Shown here in pieces: positions 6,957 through 16,040 of a DNA stretch of 64,000 nucleotides. Within the stretch, counting starts at the first letter, position 1, and each line of letters starts with the position of its first letter. The notes beneath the pieces are model-generated. The model searched no databases. It had not been told where the DNA came from and saw nothing but the letters and a program-made list of their open reading frames with translations. This DNA comes from Paraburkholderia piptadeniae (GTDB taxonomy: Bacteria > Pseudomonadota > Gammaproteobacteria > Burkholderiales > Burkholderiaceae), in the NCBI RefSeq assembly GCF_900007165.1, contig NZ_CYGY02000070.1, positions 35,957 through 99,956 of the forward strand, written 5' to 3'. A program made the position numbers and the translations under genes.

Positions 6957-8687
6957 TCAGGCCGTCTTGTCTTCCTTGAGGTGAAGTTCGCTGATCATCC
7001 GTTCGCGCATCACGAACTTCTGGACCTTGCCCGTGACGGTCATCGGCAGCTCATCGACGAAACGGATGTATTTCGGAATCTTGTAGTGCGCGATCTGGCC
7101 ACGGCAGAATTCCTGCACTTCCTCGGCAGTGAGATGCTCGCCGGCGCGCAGGACGATCCATGCGCACACTTCTTCGCCATACTTCGCATCCGGCACGCCG
7201 AACACCTGAGCGCTCTGAATCTTCGGGTGCCTGAAAAGAAATTCCTCGATCTCTCGCGGATAGATGTTCTCGCCGCCACGAATCAGCATGTCCTTCAGAC
7301 GGCCGACGATGTTGCAGTATCCCTCGGCGTCGAGCGTTGCGAGGTCGCCGGTGTGCATCCAGCCGTCGACAACGCTTTCGCGCGTTTTCGCTTCATCGCC
7401 CCAGTAGCCCTTCATCACCGAATAGCCGCGCGTGCACAGTTCGCCCGTTTCGCCGACAGGGACGATGTTCCCAAGTGCATCGACCACTTTCACTTCGAGG
7501 TGCGGCTGAATCCGGCCGACCGTCGTCGTCCGTTTGTCCAGCGGATCGGTCGTCGAACTTTGGAATGACACCGGACTCGTCTCAGTCATCCCATAAGCGA
7601 TCGTGATCTCGGCTAGGTGCATTTGAGAGACGACGCGTTTCATCGTTTCGATCGGGCATGGCGAGCCGGCCATGATGCCGGTGCGCAGGCGTGACAGATC
7701 GAAGGTCGCGAAGTCTGGGTGGTCGAGTTCGGCGATGAACATCGTCGGCACGCCATGAAGCGCCGTGCATTTTTCCTCGGCGACGGCCGCCAGCGTCGCG
7801 CCGGGCTCGAACGCCTCGCCCGGGAAGACCATCGCGGCCCCCACCGACACACAGGCCAGCACCGCCAGCACCATGCCGAAGCAGTGATAGAGCGGCACCG
7901 GAATGCAGAGCGAGTCCTTCTCGGTCAGCCGCATCGCCATTGCGATATAGCGAGCATTGTTCACGACGTTCCGGTGCGTCAACGTCGCGCCCTTCGGATT
8001 CCCGGTCGTTCCACTCGTGAACTGGATGTTGATCGGGTCATTGGCGTCGAGCGTTGCGCCAATTGCGTCGAGTTTCGCGGGATCGTACGCGATTCGGCCA
8101 CGCTCGATGACATCCGAAAACGTCAGCATGCCCGGCGTCTCCGCATCGCACATGCGGATCACGATGCGCAGGTCCGGAAGGCGCGCAGCGTGGAGGTCTC
8201 CGGGAGTGGCGGTTGCCAGTTCGGGCGCCAATTCCTGAAGCATCTGCAGGTACATTGACGACTTGAACTTCTCGGCCGAGATAATCGCTTTGCAGCCGAC
8301 CTTGTTCAGCGCGTATTCGAGCTCGGCAAGACGATAAGCAGGATTGATGTTGACGAGAACGGCGCCTATCCGCGCCGTTGCGAACTGAGTCATCAGCCAT
8401 TCGATGCGGTTCGGCGACCAGATGCCGACGCGATCGCCTTTCTCGATACCCAGGTCCAGCAATCCCGCCGCCAAGGTATCGACTTCTTGCAGAAACTCCG
8501 TCCAATTCCAGCGAATCTGCTGCTCGCGAAACACCACGGCCGGACGTTCGGGGAAGCGCCGCGCGGTATCGACGAGAAACTGACCGACCGTCGATTCGCT
8601 AAGCGGAACGTCCGTCGAACCGCGCACGTATGACAGCCCGTCCTTCGGCTCGATGATTGCGCCCTCTCCTGCAGCTTGCGTTGCCAT
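6957..8687 (-). CDS. AMP-binding acyl-CoA synthetase (FadD-like)
   Basis: A 576-aa member of the ANL adenylating superfamily that activates a fatty or branched carboxylic acid to its CoA thioester. Motifs: the P-loop FTSGTTGNPKGATLTHRNV (about residue 225), GMTETSPVSFQ, the TGDLATLDAEGY motif, and the C-terminal KDMLIRGGENIYPREIEE and VTGKVQKFVMRE with the catalytic Lys. The chain length of its substrate cannot be read from sequence. It lies just downstream of atpC on the same strand but is separated by a terminator, so it is probably transcribed on its own. Start ATG at 8687 with GGAGACACCACC upstream. Confidence 0.9.
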   Translation of the reverse strand: MATQAAGEGAIIEPKDGLSYVRGSTDVPLSESTVGQFLVDTARRFPERPAVVFREQQIRWNWTEFLQEVDTLAAGLLDLGIEKGDRVGIWSPNRIEWLMTQFATARIGAVLVNINPAYRLAELEYALNKVGCKAIISAEKFKSSMYLQMLQELAPELATATPGDLHAARLPDLRIVIRMCDAETPGMLTFSDVIERGRIAYDPAKLDAIGATLDANDPINIQFTSGTTGNPKGATLTHRNVVNNARYIAMAMRLTEKDSLCIPVPLYHCFGMVLAVLACVSVGAAMVFPGEAFEPGATLAAVAEEKCTALHGVPTMFIAELDHPDFATFDLSRLRTGIMAGSPCPIETMKRVVSQMHLAEITIAYGMTETSPVSFQSSTTDPLDKRTTTVGRIQPHLEVKVVDALGNIVPVGETGELCTRGYSVMKGYWGDEAKTRESVVDGWMHTGDLATLDAEGYCNIVGRLKDMLIRGGENIYPREIEEFLFRHPKIQSAQVFGVPDAKYGEEVCAWIVLRAGEHLTAEEVQEFCRGQIAHYKIPKYIRFVDELPMTVTGKVQKFVMRERMISELHLKEDKTA

Positions 8688-8847
8688 GGTGGTGTCTCCA
8701 GAGATGATTCGCTGTATTGAGATGAGTTTGCGACCGATTGTGCCCCGGTCGTGAACCGACCGGCATCAAGTCTTACCCGCAACTTTTCAGCTGCTAGGGC
8801 GTTGCCGATATGATTTTGCTGACCTTTCCGTAAACGTCAAGTACAAG

Positions 8848-8876
8848 ACAAAAAAAGCAGCCACGAGGGCTGCTTT
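8848..8876 (-). terminator. Terminator of the ATP synthase operon
   Basis: On the minus strand, AGCAGCC and GGCTGCT form a 7-bp stem followed by a run of seven T residues. It begins about 15 bp after the atpC stop and separates the operon from the acyl-CoA synthetase gene. Confidence 0.9.
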
Positions 8877-8890
8877 TCAAATGATGCTGC

Positions 8891-9316
8891 TTAGTGCTGT
8901 CCGCGCAGCTTGCGCAGACGCTGGATCGCGGCCAACTGCGCCGTCGCATACGCGAGTTCTGCTTGCGCAGTCGCGTATTCGAGGTTCGAGCCGGTGTTCT
9001 GCAGCGCTTCTTCTGCGCGCTTGCGAGCCTGCTCGGCCTTTGCTTCGTCGAGATCCTTGCCGCGGATCGCCGTGTCGGCCAGAACCGTCACCGCGCCCGG
9101 TTGGACTTCGAGAATACCGCCAGCGACGAACACGAACTCTTCTTCGCCGTTTTCAGCTTCGATACGCACCGCACCCGGACGAATCCGCGTGATGAGCGGC
9201 GTGTGACCCGGCAGAATGCCGAGTTCGCCCGCTTCGCCCGGGAGCGCAACGAACTTCGCCTGGCCCGAGAAGATCTGCTCTTCCGCGCTGACGACGTCTA
9301 CCTTGATGGTTGCCAT
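8891..9316 (-). CDS. atpC: F1Fo ATP synthase epsilon subunit
   Basis: The 141-aa last gene of the atp operon. Epsilon links the central stalk to the c-ring and damps ATP hydrolysis. The N-terminal beta domain is recognisable (MATIKVDVVSAEEQIFSGQ, GELGILPGHTPLITRI), followed by a C-terminal helical pair rich in Ala, Glu and Gln. The ATG at 9316 is preceded by AGGAGTCGACATAA. A conserved hairpin element ends 29 nt upstream of the start, in the unusually long 156-bp gap after atpD. Confidence 0.97.
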   Translation of the reverse strand: MATIKVDVVSAEEQIFSGQAKFVALPGEAGELGILPGHTPLITRIRPGAVRIEAENGEEEFVFVAGGILEVQPGAVTVLADTAIRGKDLDEAKAEQARKRAEEALQNTGSNLEYATAQAELAYATAQLAAIQRLRKLRGQH

Positions 9317-9333
9317 TTATGTCGACTCCTGTC

Positions 9334-9375
9334 GACGAGTGTTAGCGCTTTAGCGCTTACTCTCGTCCCATGCAA
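9334..9375 (-). promoter_or_regulatory. Hairpin leader element upstream of atpC (copy 1)
   Basis: On the minus strand the segment can form a stem GACGAG/CTCGTC around an inner stem AGCGC/GCGCT with a TAAA loop. The core 9345-9375 is identical at 30 of 31 positions to the element at 37961-37991, and its 3' edge is 29 nt before the atpC start. Function is unknown; a translational or mRNA-stability role is inferred from position. Confidence 0.6.
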
Positions 9376-9472
9376 CGCTGGTTGAGCGTAGGACGAGGCG
9401 CCTGGCTTGTGCGCCGGCCGTCTTGCGACAGCCACCGCGCGAGCCGGCGCCCGCTTCGATACACCCAAGCCT

Positions 9473-10867
9473 TTACTGGATCTTCTTGGCCTTTTCAAAG
9501 GCTTCGTCGATCGTGCCGACCATGTAGAACGCCTGCTCCGGCAGGTGATCGCACTCGCCGTCGACGATCATCTTGAAGCCGCGGATCGTTTCCTTCAGCG
9601 GCACGTACTTGCCCGGCGAACCCGTGAACACTTCAGCAACGTGGAACGGCTGCGACAGGAAACGCTGGATCTTACGAGCGCGCGCGACCGACAGCTTGTC
9701 CTCCGGCGACAGTTCGTCCATGCCCAGAATCGCGATAATGTCGCGCAGTTCCTTGTAGCGCTGCAGCGTTTGCTGAACGCCGCGCGTGATCGTGTAGTGC
9801 TCTTCGCCGATCACGTGCGGGTCGATCTGACGCGACGTCGAATCGAGCGGGTCCACTGCCGGGTAGATACCCAGCGAAGCGATGTCACGCGACAATACGA
9901 CGGTTGCGTCCAAGTGGCCGAAGGTCGTAGCCGGCGACGGGTCCGTCAAGTCGTCAGCAGGGACGTACACGGCCTGAACCGACGTAATCGAGCCCGTCTT
10001 GGTCGACGTAATACGTTCTTGCAGCTTGCCCATTTCTTCAGCCAGCGTCGGCTGATAGCCCACTGCCGACGGCATACGGCCCAGCAGTGCCGACACTTCC
10101 GTACCGGCCAGCGTGAAACGGTAGATGTTGTCGACGAAGAACAGCACGTCGAGGCCTTCGTCACGGAAGTGCTCGGCCATCGTAAGGCCCGTCAGCGCGA
10201 CGCGCAGACGGTTGCCCGGCGGCTCGTTCATCTGGCCGTACACCAGCGCGACCTTGTCGAGAACGTTTGAGTCCTTCATTTCGTGGTAGAAGTCGTTCCC
10301 TTCACGGGTACGTTCGCCCACGCCCGCGAACACGGAGTAACCGCCGTGCTCCTTCGCGATGTTGTTGATGAGCTCCATCATGTTGACGGTCTTGCCCACG
10401 CCAGCACCGCCGAACAGGCCCACCTTACCGCCCTTAGCGAACGGGCAGATCAGGTCGATAACCTTGATGCCCGTTTCGAGCAGTTCCGTCGACGGCGACA
10501 GTTCGTCGAACGCCGGCGCTTTCTGGTGGATCGAGCGCGTAGTCTCGCTCGAGATCGGGCCCGCTTCGTCGATCGGACGGCCCAGCACGTCCATGATGCG
10601 GCCCAGCGTCGGCTTGCCAACGGGCACGCTGATCGGCTTCGCGGTGTTCTTCACCATGACGCCGCGGCGCAGGCCGTCCGACGAACCCAGACAGATGGTA
10701 CGGACAACGCCGTCGCCCAGCTGTTGCTGGACTTCGAGCGTCAGTTCCGAACCTTCGAGAATGAGCGCGTCGTAAACCTTCGGCATGTGCTCACGCGGGA
10801 ATTCCACGTCGATCACTGCGCCGATGCACTGTACGATCTTGCCTTCTACCAAAGCAGTAGTACTCAT
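9473..10867 (-). CDS. atpD: F1Fo ATP synthase beta subunit
   Basis: A 464-aa catalytic subunit that makes ATP from ADP and phosphate in the F1 head. Walker A GGAGVGKTVNMMEL, the GERTREGNDFYHEM motif with the catalytic Glu, the Walker B LFFVDNIYRF, and the DELSPEDK motif near the C-terminus are all present. The ATG at 10867 gives MSTTALVEGKIVQCIGAV, the usual N-terminus in this group. Fifth-codon spacing and upstream AAGGAAAAGCG support the start. It lies between atpG and atpC. Confidence 0.98.
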   Translation of the reverse strand: MSTTALVEGKIVQCIGAVIDVEFPREHMPKVYDALILEGSELTLEVQQQLGDGVVRTICLGSSDGLRRGVMVKNTAKPISVPVGKPTLGRIMDVLGRPIDEAGPISSETTRSIHQKAPAFDELSPSTELLETGIKVIDLICPFAKGGKVGLFGGAGVGKTVNMMELINNIAKEHGGYSVFAGVGERTREGNDFYHEMKDSNVLDKVALVYGQMNEPPGNRLRVALTGLTMAEHFRDEGLDVLFFVDNIYRFTLAGTEVSALLGRMPSAVGYQPTLAEEMGKLQERITSTKTGSITSVQAVYVPADDLTDPSPATTFGHLDATVVLSRDIASLGIYPAVDPLDSTSRQIDPHVIGEEHYTITRGVQQTLQRYKELRDIIAILGMDELSPEDKLSVARARKIQRFLSQPFHVAEVFTGSPGKYVPLKETIRGFKMIVDGECDHLPEQAFYMVGTIDEAFEKAKKIQ

Positions 10868-10959
10868 CGCTTTTCCTTTAGATACTCAATTCTTCACTCG
10901 CGCAACGGCGCAGTTTCGGTGGACTCGCCAGATGGCGCTCCCGCGTGTCGACGTCACCG

Positions 10960-11847
10960 TCAGACTGCCGCGGCGCCACCGACGATTTCCGACAGTTCCT
11001 TCGTGATCGCTGCCTGACGGCTCTTGTTGTACGAGAGCTGCAATTCGTTGATGACCGTCTTCGCGTTGTCCGAAGCGGCCTTCATTGCGACCATCCGTGC
11101 CGACTGTTCCGACGCCATGTTTTCCGCGACGGCCTGATAGACCAGCGCTTCGACATAACGCACCAGCAGTTCGTCGACGACGGTTTGCGCGTCCGGCTCG
11201 TAGATGTAGTCCCACGACGTATTCGGCGTCGGGCTACCCTTCTCGTCCTTACGCTCGAACTGTTCCGCCGACAGCGGCAGCAGTTGCTCGATCACCGGCT
11301 CCTGCTTCATCGTGTTGACGAAGCGCGTGTACGCGAGATACACGGCCGAGAGCTTGCCTTCCGAGTACATGTCGAGCTGAACCTTCACAGCGCCGATCAG
11401 CTTTTCGAGGTGCGGCGTGTCGCCCAGTTGCACGACGTTCGACACGACCTTTGCGCGCAGGCGGTTCAGAAAACCCAGACCCTTGCCGCCGATTGCCGTC
11501 GCTTCGAGCGTCTTGCCCTGACCTTCAAGCTCCTTGAACTTCTGGAGCGAAGCGCGCAGCACGTTCGTGTTCATACCGCCGCACAGCCCCTTGTCAGTCG
11601 TGACAAGGATGAAGCCTGCCGATTTCGCGCCATCGTTCGTCACCATGAACGGATGACGATACTCCGGGCTCGCACTGCTCATGTGCGCAGCGATATCGCG
11701 GACCTTGTCGGCGTACGGGCGAGCAGAGCGCATGCGCTCCTGAGCGCGGCGCATCTTGGATGCGGCCACCATCTCCATCGCTTTCGTGATCTTGCGCGTG
11801 TTTTGCACGCTCTTGATCTTGCCGCGAATTTCCTTCATTCCAGCCAT
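10960..11847 (-). CDS. atpG: F1Fo ATP synthase gamma subunit
   Basis: The 295-aa rotor shaft of F1, which drives conformational change in the beta subunits. The N-terminal helix MAGMKEIRGKIKSVQNTRKI and the conserved TKAMEMVAASKMRRAQE are diagnostic, with DKGLCGGMN in the middle and the C-terminal long helix ending ITKELSEIVGGAAAV. The start at 11847 has AAGGAGCA upstream. It follows atpA with a 91-bp gap. Confidence 0.98.
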   Translation of the reverse strand: MAGMKEIRGKIKSVQNTRKITKAMEMVAASKMRRAQERMRSARPYADKVRDIAAHMSSASPEYRHPFMVTNDGAKSAGFILVTTDKGLCGGMNTNVLRASLQKFKELEGQGKTLEATAIGGKGLGFLNRLRAKVVSNVVQLGDTPHLEKLIGAVKVQLDMYSEGKLSAVYLAYTRFVNTMKQEPVIEQLLPLSAEQFERKDEKGSPTPNTSWDYIYEPDAQTVVDELLVRYVEALVYQAVAENMASEQSARMVAMKAASDNAKTVINELQLSYNKSRQAAITKELSEIVGGAAAV

Positions 11848-11938
11848 TGCTTGCTCCTTGATCGAAGCAGCGCGGACGCATTTGCATGCACCGCGCGCTG
11901 CTTCAAGGTCCGTTTATGCCTTGCGGATCACTCGCGGA

Positions 11939-13480
11939 TCAATAAGCGCCCGACTTCTTGAAGTCCTTGAGTGCGGCGTGCAGCGCGCCCTCGTCGTCCT
12001 TCGACAAGTCCTTGTTGTCTTCGATGCGCTTGACCAGGTCAGCATGCTTCGACTTCAGGAATTCGCGCAGGCCCTTTTCGAAAGGCAGCACTTGCGCAAC
12101 TTCCAGATCGTCGAGGTAGCCGTTGTTCGCTGCGAACAGCGACACCGACAGTTCCCACACTTGCAGCGGCTGGTATTGCGGCTGCTTCAGCAATTCCGTC
12201 ACGCGGCGGCCGCGCTCCAGCTGCTTGCGGGTTGCTTCGTCGAGGTCCGACGCGAACTGAGCGAACGCTGCCAGTTCACGGTACTGCGCGAGGTCGGTAC
12301 GAATACCGCCCGACAGCTTCTTCACGACCTTCGTCTGAGCTGCGCCACCGACGCGCGACACCGACACGCCAGCGTTAATAGCCGGGCGGATACCTGCGTT
12401 GAAGAGGTCGGTTTCCAAGAAGATCTGGCCGTCGGTAATCGAGATCACGTTCGTCGGAACGAATGCCGTCACGTCGCCTGCCTGCGTTTCGATGACGGGC
12501 AGTGCCGTCAGCGAGCCGCTCTTGCCCTTCACTTCGCCGTTCGTGAACTTCTCGACGTACTCTTCCGAGACGCGAGCCGCACGTTCCAGCAGACGCGAGT
12601 GCAGATAGAACACGTCGCCCGGGTAAGCTTCGCGGCCCGGCGGACGGCGCAGCAGCAGCGAGATCTGACGGTATGCCCAAGCCTGCTTGGTCAAGTCGTC
12701 GTAGACGATCAGCGCGTCCTGGCCGCGGTCGCGGAAGTATTCGCCCATCGTGCAGCCGGCGTACGGCGAGAGGTACTGCATCGCGGCCGATTCCGAAGCC
12801 GAAGCGGCGACGACGATCGTGTATTCCATCGCGCCCGTTTCTTCGAGCTTGCGAACCACGTTCATGATCGACGAAGCCTTCTGGCCGATCGCGACGTAGA
12901 TACAGATCAGGTCCTTGCCCTTCTGGTTGATGATCGCGTCGACAGCGACAGCCGTTTTGCCGCACTGGCGGTCGCCAATGATCAGCTCACGCTGGCCACG
13001 GCCGATCGGCACCATCGAGTCGATCGACTTCAGACCGGTTTGCACCGGCTGCGACACCGACTTACGCCAGATCACGCCCGGAGCAATCTTTTCGATTGCA
13101 TCGGTCATCTTCGCGTTGATCGGGCCCTTGCCGTCGATCGGGTTGCCCAGTGCGTCGACCACGCGGCCGATCAGCTCCGGACCCACCGGCACTTCGAGAA
13201 TGCGGCCCGTCGTCTTGACGATGTCGCCTTCCGAGATGTGTTCGTATTCACCCAGAATCACCGCGCCGACCGAGTCGCGCTCGAGGTTCAGCGCGAGGCC
13301 GAACGTGTTGCCAGGGAATTCGAGCATTTCGCCCTGCATCACTTCCGACAGGCCGTGGATACGCACGATACCGTCGGTCACGGAGATCACGGTGCCCTGG
13401 TTGCGAACGTCTGCGCTCGCTTCAAGGCCCTGGATCCGGCTCTTGATCAGCTCGCTGATCTCAGAGGGATTGAGTTGCAT
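11939..13480 (-). CDS. atpA: F1Fo ATP synthase alpha subunit
   Basis: The 513-aa non-catalytic nucleotide-binding subunit of the F1 hexamer. The start is the ATG at 13480 (MQLNPSEISELIKSRI), with AGGAGCGAATA upstream; a longer frame to 13525 lacks conserved residues. Walker A reads GDRQCGKTAVAVD, with Cys where E. coli has Thr. SVSRVGGAAQTKVVKKLSG and the arginine-containing QYRELAAFAQFASDLD are present. It sits between atpH and atpG. Confidence 0.98.
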   Translation of the reverse strand: MQLNPSEISELIKSRIQGLEASADVRNQGTVISVTDGIVRIHGLSEVMQGEMLEFPGNTFGLALNLERDSVGAVILGEYEHISEGDIVKTTGRILEVPVGPELIGRVVDALGNPIDGKGPINAKMTDAIEKIAPGVIWRKSVSQPVQTGLKSIDSMVPIGRGQRELIIGDRQCGKTAVAVDAIINQKGKDLICIYVAIGQKASSIMNVVRKLEETGAMEYTIVVAASASESAAMQYLSPYAGCTMGEYFRDRGQDALIVYDDLTKQAWAYRQISLLLRRPPGREAYPGDVFYLHSRLLERAARVSEEYVEKFTNGEVKGKSGSLTALPVIETQAGDVTAFVPTNVISITDGQIFLETDLFNAGIRPAINAGVSVSRVGGAAQTKVVKKLSGGIRTDLAQYRELAAFAQFASDLDEATRKQLERGRRVTELLKQPQYQPLQVWELSVSLFAANNGYLDDLEVAQVLPFEKGLREFLKSKHADLVKRIEDNKDLSKDDEGALHAALKDFKKSGAY

Positions 13481-13538
13481 TATTCGCTCCTGATAGTCAA
13501 TTCTGTTGCGTGCCAGCCGCCACAACCACGTGAGGGCT

Positions 13539-14078
13539 TCAGGCCGTCAGAGCCGTCTGCATGCTGGCGAGCCGCGCGCGGACCGAGGTATCGAGCACTT
13601 CGTCGCCGACCGTCACGCGAACGCCGCCGATCAGCGACGGGTCCACTTGAACCGTCGGCTTCAGCTTGCGTTTGAATTTGCGTTCGAGGCTTGCGACGAC
13701 GTCGTCCAGCTGCGCACCTTCGAGGGGGAATGCGCTGACGATCAGCACATCGGCCGCACCTTCGCGGGCGTTCTTCAACTCTTCGAACTGCGTGGCGATT
13801 TCCGGCAAGAGCGGCAGACGATTGTTGTCGACCAGCATCTGGACCAGATTCTTCGCCTGCGCATTGTCCTTGAGCGGCGATTTCAGCGCGGCGAGCAGCA
13901 AGTCGCTGATCTGTGCACGGCTGACTTTCGGGCTCGAGGCAATCGACAGCACTTCGGGCAGACGCGCAACCTGTGCCAGCTCCTGCACGAGCGTGGACCA
14001 GGCGGCGATGTCACCAGCTTCGGCCACGCCAAACAGCGCTTCTGCGTACGGACGGGCGATGGTTGCAAGTTCGGCCAT
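13539..14078 (-). CDS. atpH: F1Fo ATP synthase delta subunit
   Basis: A 179-aa peripheral-stalk protein that sits on top of F1 and holds the b dimer. The N-terminal helical bundle starts MAELATIARPYAEALF. The C-terminal conserved stretch is PTVQVDPSLIGGVRVTVGDEVLDTSVRARL. It begins 2 bp after the atpF stop, so the two are probably coupled. Confidence 0.97.
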   Translation of the reverse strand: MAELATIARPYAEALFGVAEAGDIAAWSTLVQELAQVARLPEVLSIASSPKVSRAQISDLLLAALKSPLKDNAQAKNLVQMLVDNNRLPLLPEIATQFEELKNAREGAADVLIVSAFPLEGAQLDDVVASLERKFKRKLKPTVQVDPSLIGGVRVTVGDEVLDTSVRARLASMQTALTA

Positions 14079-14080
14079 GA

Positions 14081-14551
14081 TCAGAGCTCGGCTTTGAGTT
14101 GATTCAGCAGGTCGGCGTGGGCCGCCTGGTTGACTTCGCGCTTCAGGATCTGTTCGGCACCCTTCACGGCGAGCGCGGCGACTTCACCACGCAGCGCTTC
14201 ACGCGCCTTCACGACCTGCTGCTCCGCGTCGGCTTTCGCCTGAGCGATGATGCGCGCTGCTTCAGCTTGCGCCTGTGCCTTGATTTCGTCGGCGACCGCG
14301 ACTGCACGCTTTTCGGCGTCAGCGATACGTTGCTGGCCGTCATTGCGTGCCTGAGCGAGTTCCTGGTCGACGCGCTTGTGCGCGGCTTCGAGTTCCAACT
14401 TGCCCTTTTCAGCGGCCGACAGGCCGTCGGCGATCTTCTTCGAGCGCTCGTCGAGGGCGTTGATCAGCGGCGGCCACACGAACTTCATCGTGAACCACGC
14501 GAGGATCAGGAACACGACCATTTGCGCAAACAGGGTTGCGTTGAGATTCAC
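14081..14551 (-). CDS. atpF: F1Fo ATP synthase b subunit
   Basis: 156 aa. One N-terminal membrane segment (ATLFAQMVVFLILAWFTM) anchors a long, highly charged helix rich in Ala, Glu, Gln and Lys that forms the peripheral stalk dimer. Length equals E. coli b (156 aa). It has ATG at 14551 and is separated from atpE by 137 bp. Confidence 0.97.
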   Translation of the reverse strand: MNLNATLFAQMVVFLILAWFTMKFVWPPLINALDERSKKIADGLSAAEKGKLELEAAHKRVDQELAQARNDGQQRIADAEKRAVAVADEIKAQAQAEAARIIAQAKADAEQQVVKAREALRGEVAALAVKGAEQILKREVNQAAHADLLNQLKAEL

Positions 14552-14688
14552 GGTGTTTCCTTAAACGTTGCTTGATCGGAGGGGGAAACGGCAAGGCGCT
14601 CATCGATTCAGTGCTCGATCAGCGCCTTAGTGCCCGTTCCGCTTTGCGCCTTATCAGTTATAGATCAGGCGCACACTTCCGAGGAACC

Positions 14689-14958
14689 TCAGCCTGCCAG
14701 CTTCGACAGCAGCGGGTTCGCGAACGCAAACAGCATTGCCACACCAACGCCAATCAGGAACGCCGCATCGATCAGACCAGCAAGCAGGAACATCTTGGTT
14801 TGCAGCGGGTTCATCAGTTCCGGCTGGCGAGCGCATGCCTCGATGTACTTGCCGCCCATCAGGCCGATACCGATACAGGCGCCGATAGCACCCAGGCCGA
14901 TGATGATGCCGATACCGATGGCGGTCAGACCCTGGATGTTGGCGATGAAAGCTTGCAT
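14689..14958 (-). CDS. atpE: F1Fo ATP synthase c subunit (proteolipid)
   Basis: 89 aa forming a two-helix hairpin; a ring of these carries protons through the membrane. Helix 1 is Gly-rich (IGIGIIIGLGAIGACIGIGL), the polar loop is ARQPELMNP, and helix 2 carries the essential proton-binding acid Asp64 in GLIDAAFLIGVG. I chose the ATG at 14958, which has AAGGAG 5 nt upstream, over a GTG two codons earlier. The residue pattern around Asp64 indicates a proton- rather than sodium-specific ring. Confidence 0.98.
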   Translation of the reverse strand: MQAFIANIQGLTAIGIGIIIGLGAIGACIGIGLMGGKYIEACARQPELMNPLQTKMFLLAGLIDAAFLIGVGVAMLFAFANPLLSKLAG

Positions 14959-15043
14959 GATCACTCCTTGTGAAAAGTCTTTTTGGAACTGGGATTTAAA
15001 AAACTACGATTCTTAAAGCTAGATTCTTTCTTGACGCGCCGGA

Positions 15044-15895
15044 TTAGTGAGCGTCGTGTGCCTGGCCGATATACACCAGCGTCAGCATCATGAAAATGAA
15101 CGCCTGCAGCAGAACGATCAGGATGTGGAAGACCGCCCACACGCTGCCCGCGATCACGTGGCCGATGAAGCCAAGCACCGTCGTGTCCGCACCGAAGTTC
15201 CAGATGCTGCCCAGCAGGGCAATCAGCAGGAACAACAGCTCGCCCGCGTACATGTTGCCGAACAGCCGCATGCCAAGGGAAACCGTCTTCGCGACGAACT
15301 CGATGATGTTCAGTGCAAGGTTCGGGATCCACAGCAGCGGATGCGCGCCGAACGGAGCGGACAGCAGTTCGTGTACGAAGCCGCCAGCGCCCTTGATCTT
15401 GAAGTTGTAGTAAATCATCAGCACGAACACGCCCAATGCGATACCGATCGTGCCGTTCAGGTCGGCCGTCGGAACGATGCGGTGGTGCGGAATGATTTCG
15501 GACAGACCCAGCCAGCCGATCACGCGGCCCGGCAGGTCGACGGGGAGAAAGTCGAGGGAGTTCATCAGCGCGACCCAGACGAACACGGTCAGCGCGAGCG
15601 GTGCGATGAATCTGCGGTTGCCGTGGATCATCGCCTTCGATTGATCCTCGACCATTTCAACCAGCATTTCGACCGCGCACTGGAAGCGGCCCGGAACGCC
15701 GGACGTCGCCTTACGCGCGGCCAGACGCAGGACCAGGACGGTGATGACACCGCATACGATCGACCAGAAAAGCGTATCGAGATTCCAGACGTGGATGTCG
15801 AAGATCGACGTCTGATGAGCGGTGGAAAAATTCTGCAAGTGGTGCGCAATGTACTCGGACGGATCCAGAGCGCGCGTTCCTTCGCTAGCTGCCAT
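15044..15895 (-). CDS. atpB: F1Fo ATP synthase a subunit
   Basis: A 283-aa membrane protein with the half-channels for proton entry and exit. The essential arginine lies in the motif LGMRLFGNMYAGE. Other landmarks are the N-terminal YIAHHLQNF, the long WVALMNSLDFLPVD, and the last helices ending FMMLTLVYIGQAHDAH. The start is the ATG at 15895 (MAASEGTRALDPSEY); a longer open frame to 16081 is not conserved in character and overlaps atpI. Confidence 0.97.
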   Translation of the reverse strand: MAASEGTRALDPSEYIAHHLQNFSTAHQTSIFDIHVWNLDTLFWSIVCGVITVLVLRLAARKATSGVPGRFQCAVEMLVEMVEDQSKAMIHGNRRFIAPLALTVFVWVALMNSLDFLPVDLPGRVIGWLGLSEIIPHHRIVPTADLNGTIGIALGVFVLMIYYNFKIKGAGGFVHELLSAPFGAHPLLWIPNLALNIIEFVAKTVSLGMRLFGNMYAGELLFLLIALLGSIWNFGADTTVLGFIGHVIAGSVWAVFHILIVLLQAFIFMMLTLVYIGQAHDAH

Positions 15896-16040
15896 ATCGT
15901 TAATGCCACCCAAATTGTCGAAAATCTTTCCGGGCCGCTCCCGCCGCAATGCTCTATCGCGGGAACACGCCAGCGCGGGCCTTTGTCGAACCCGCGCGCC
16001 TCGTTGCCAACGCCGTGCGTCAGCCAGTGTCTCGCTTGCT

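Noticed and set aside
11756..13675. A 639-codon open frame on the plus strand opposite atpA and atpH
   Set aside because: It is antisense to atpA with a composition rich in Arg and Val typical of GC-rich shadows, and has no motif.
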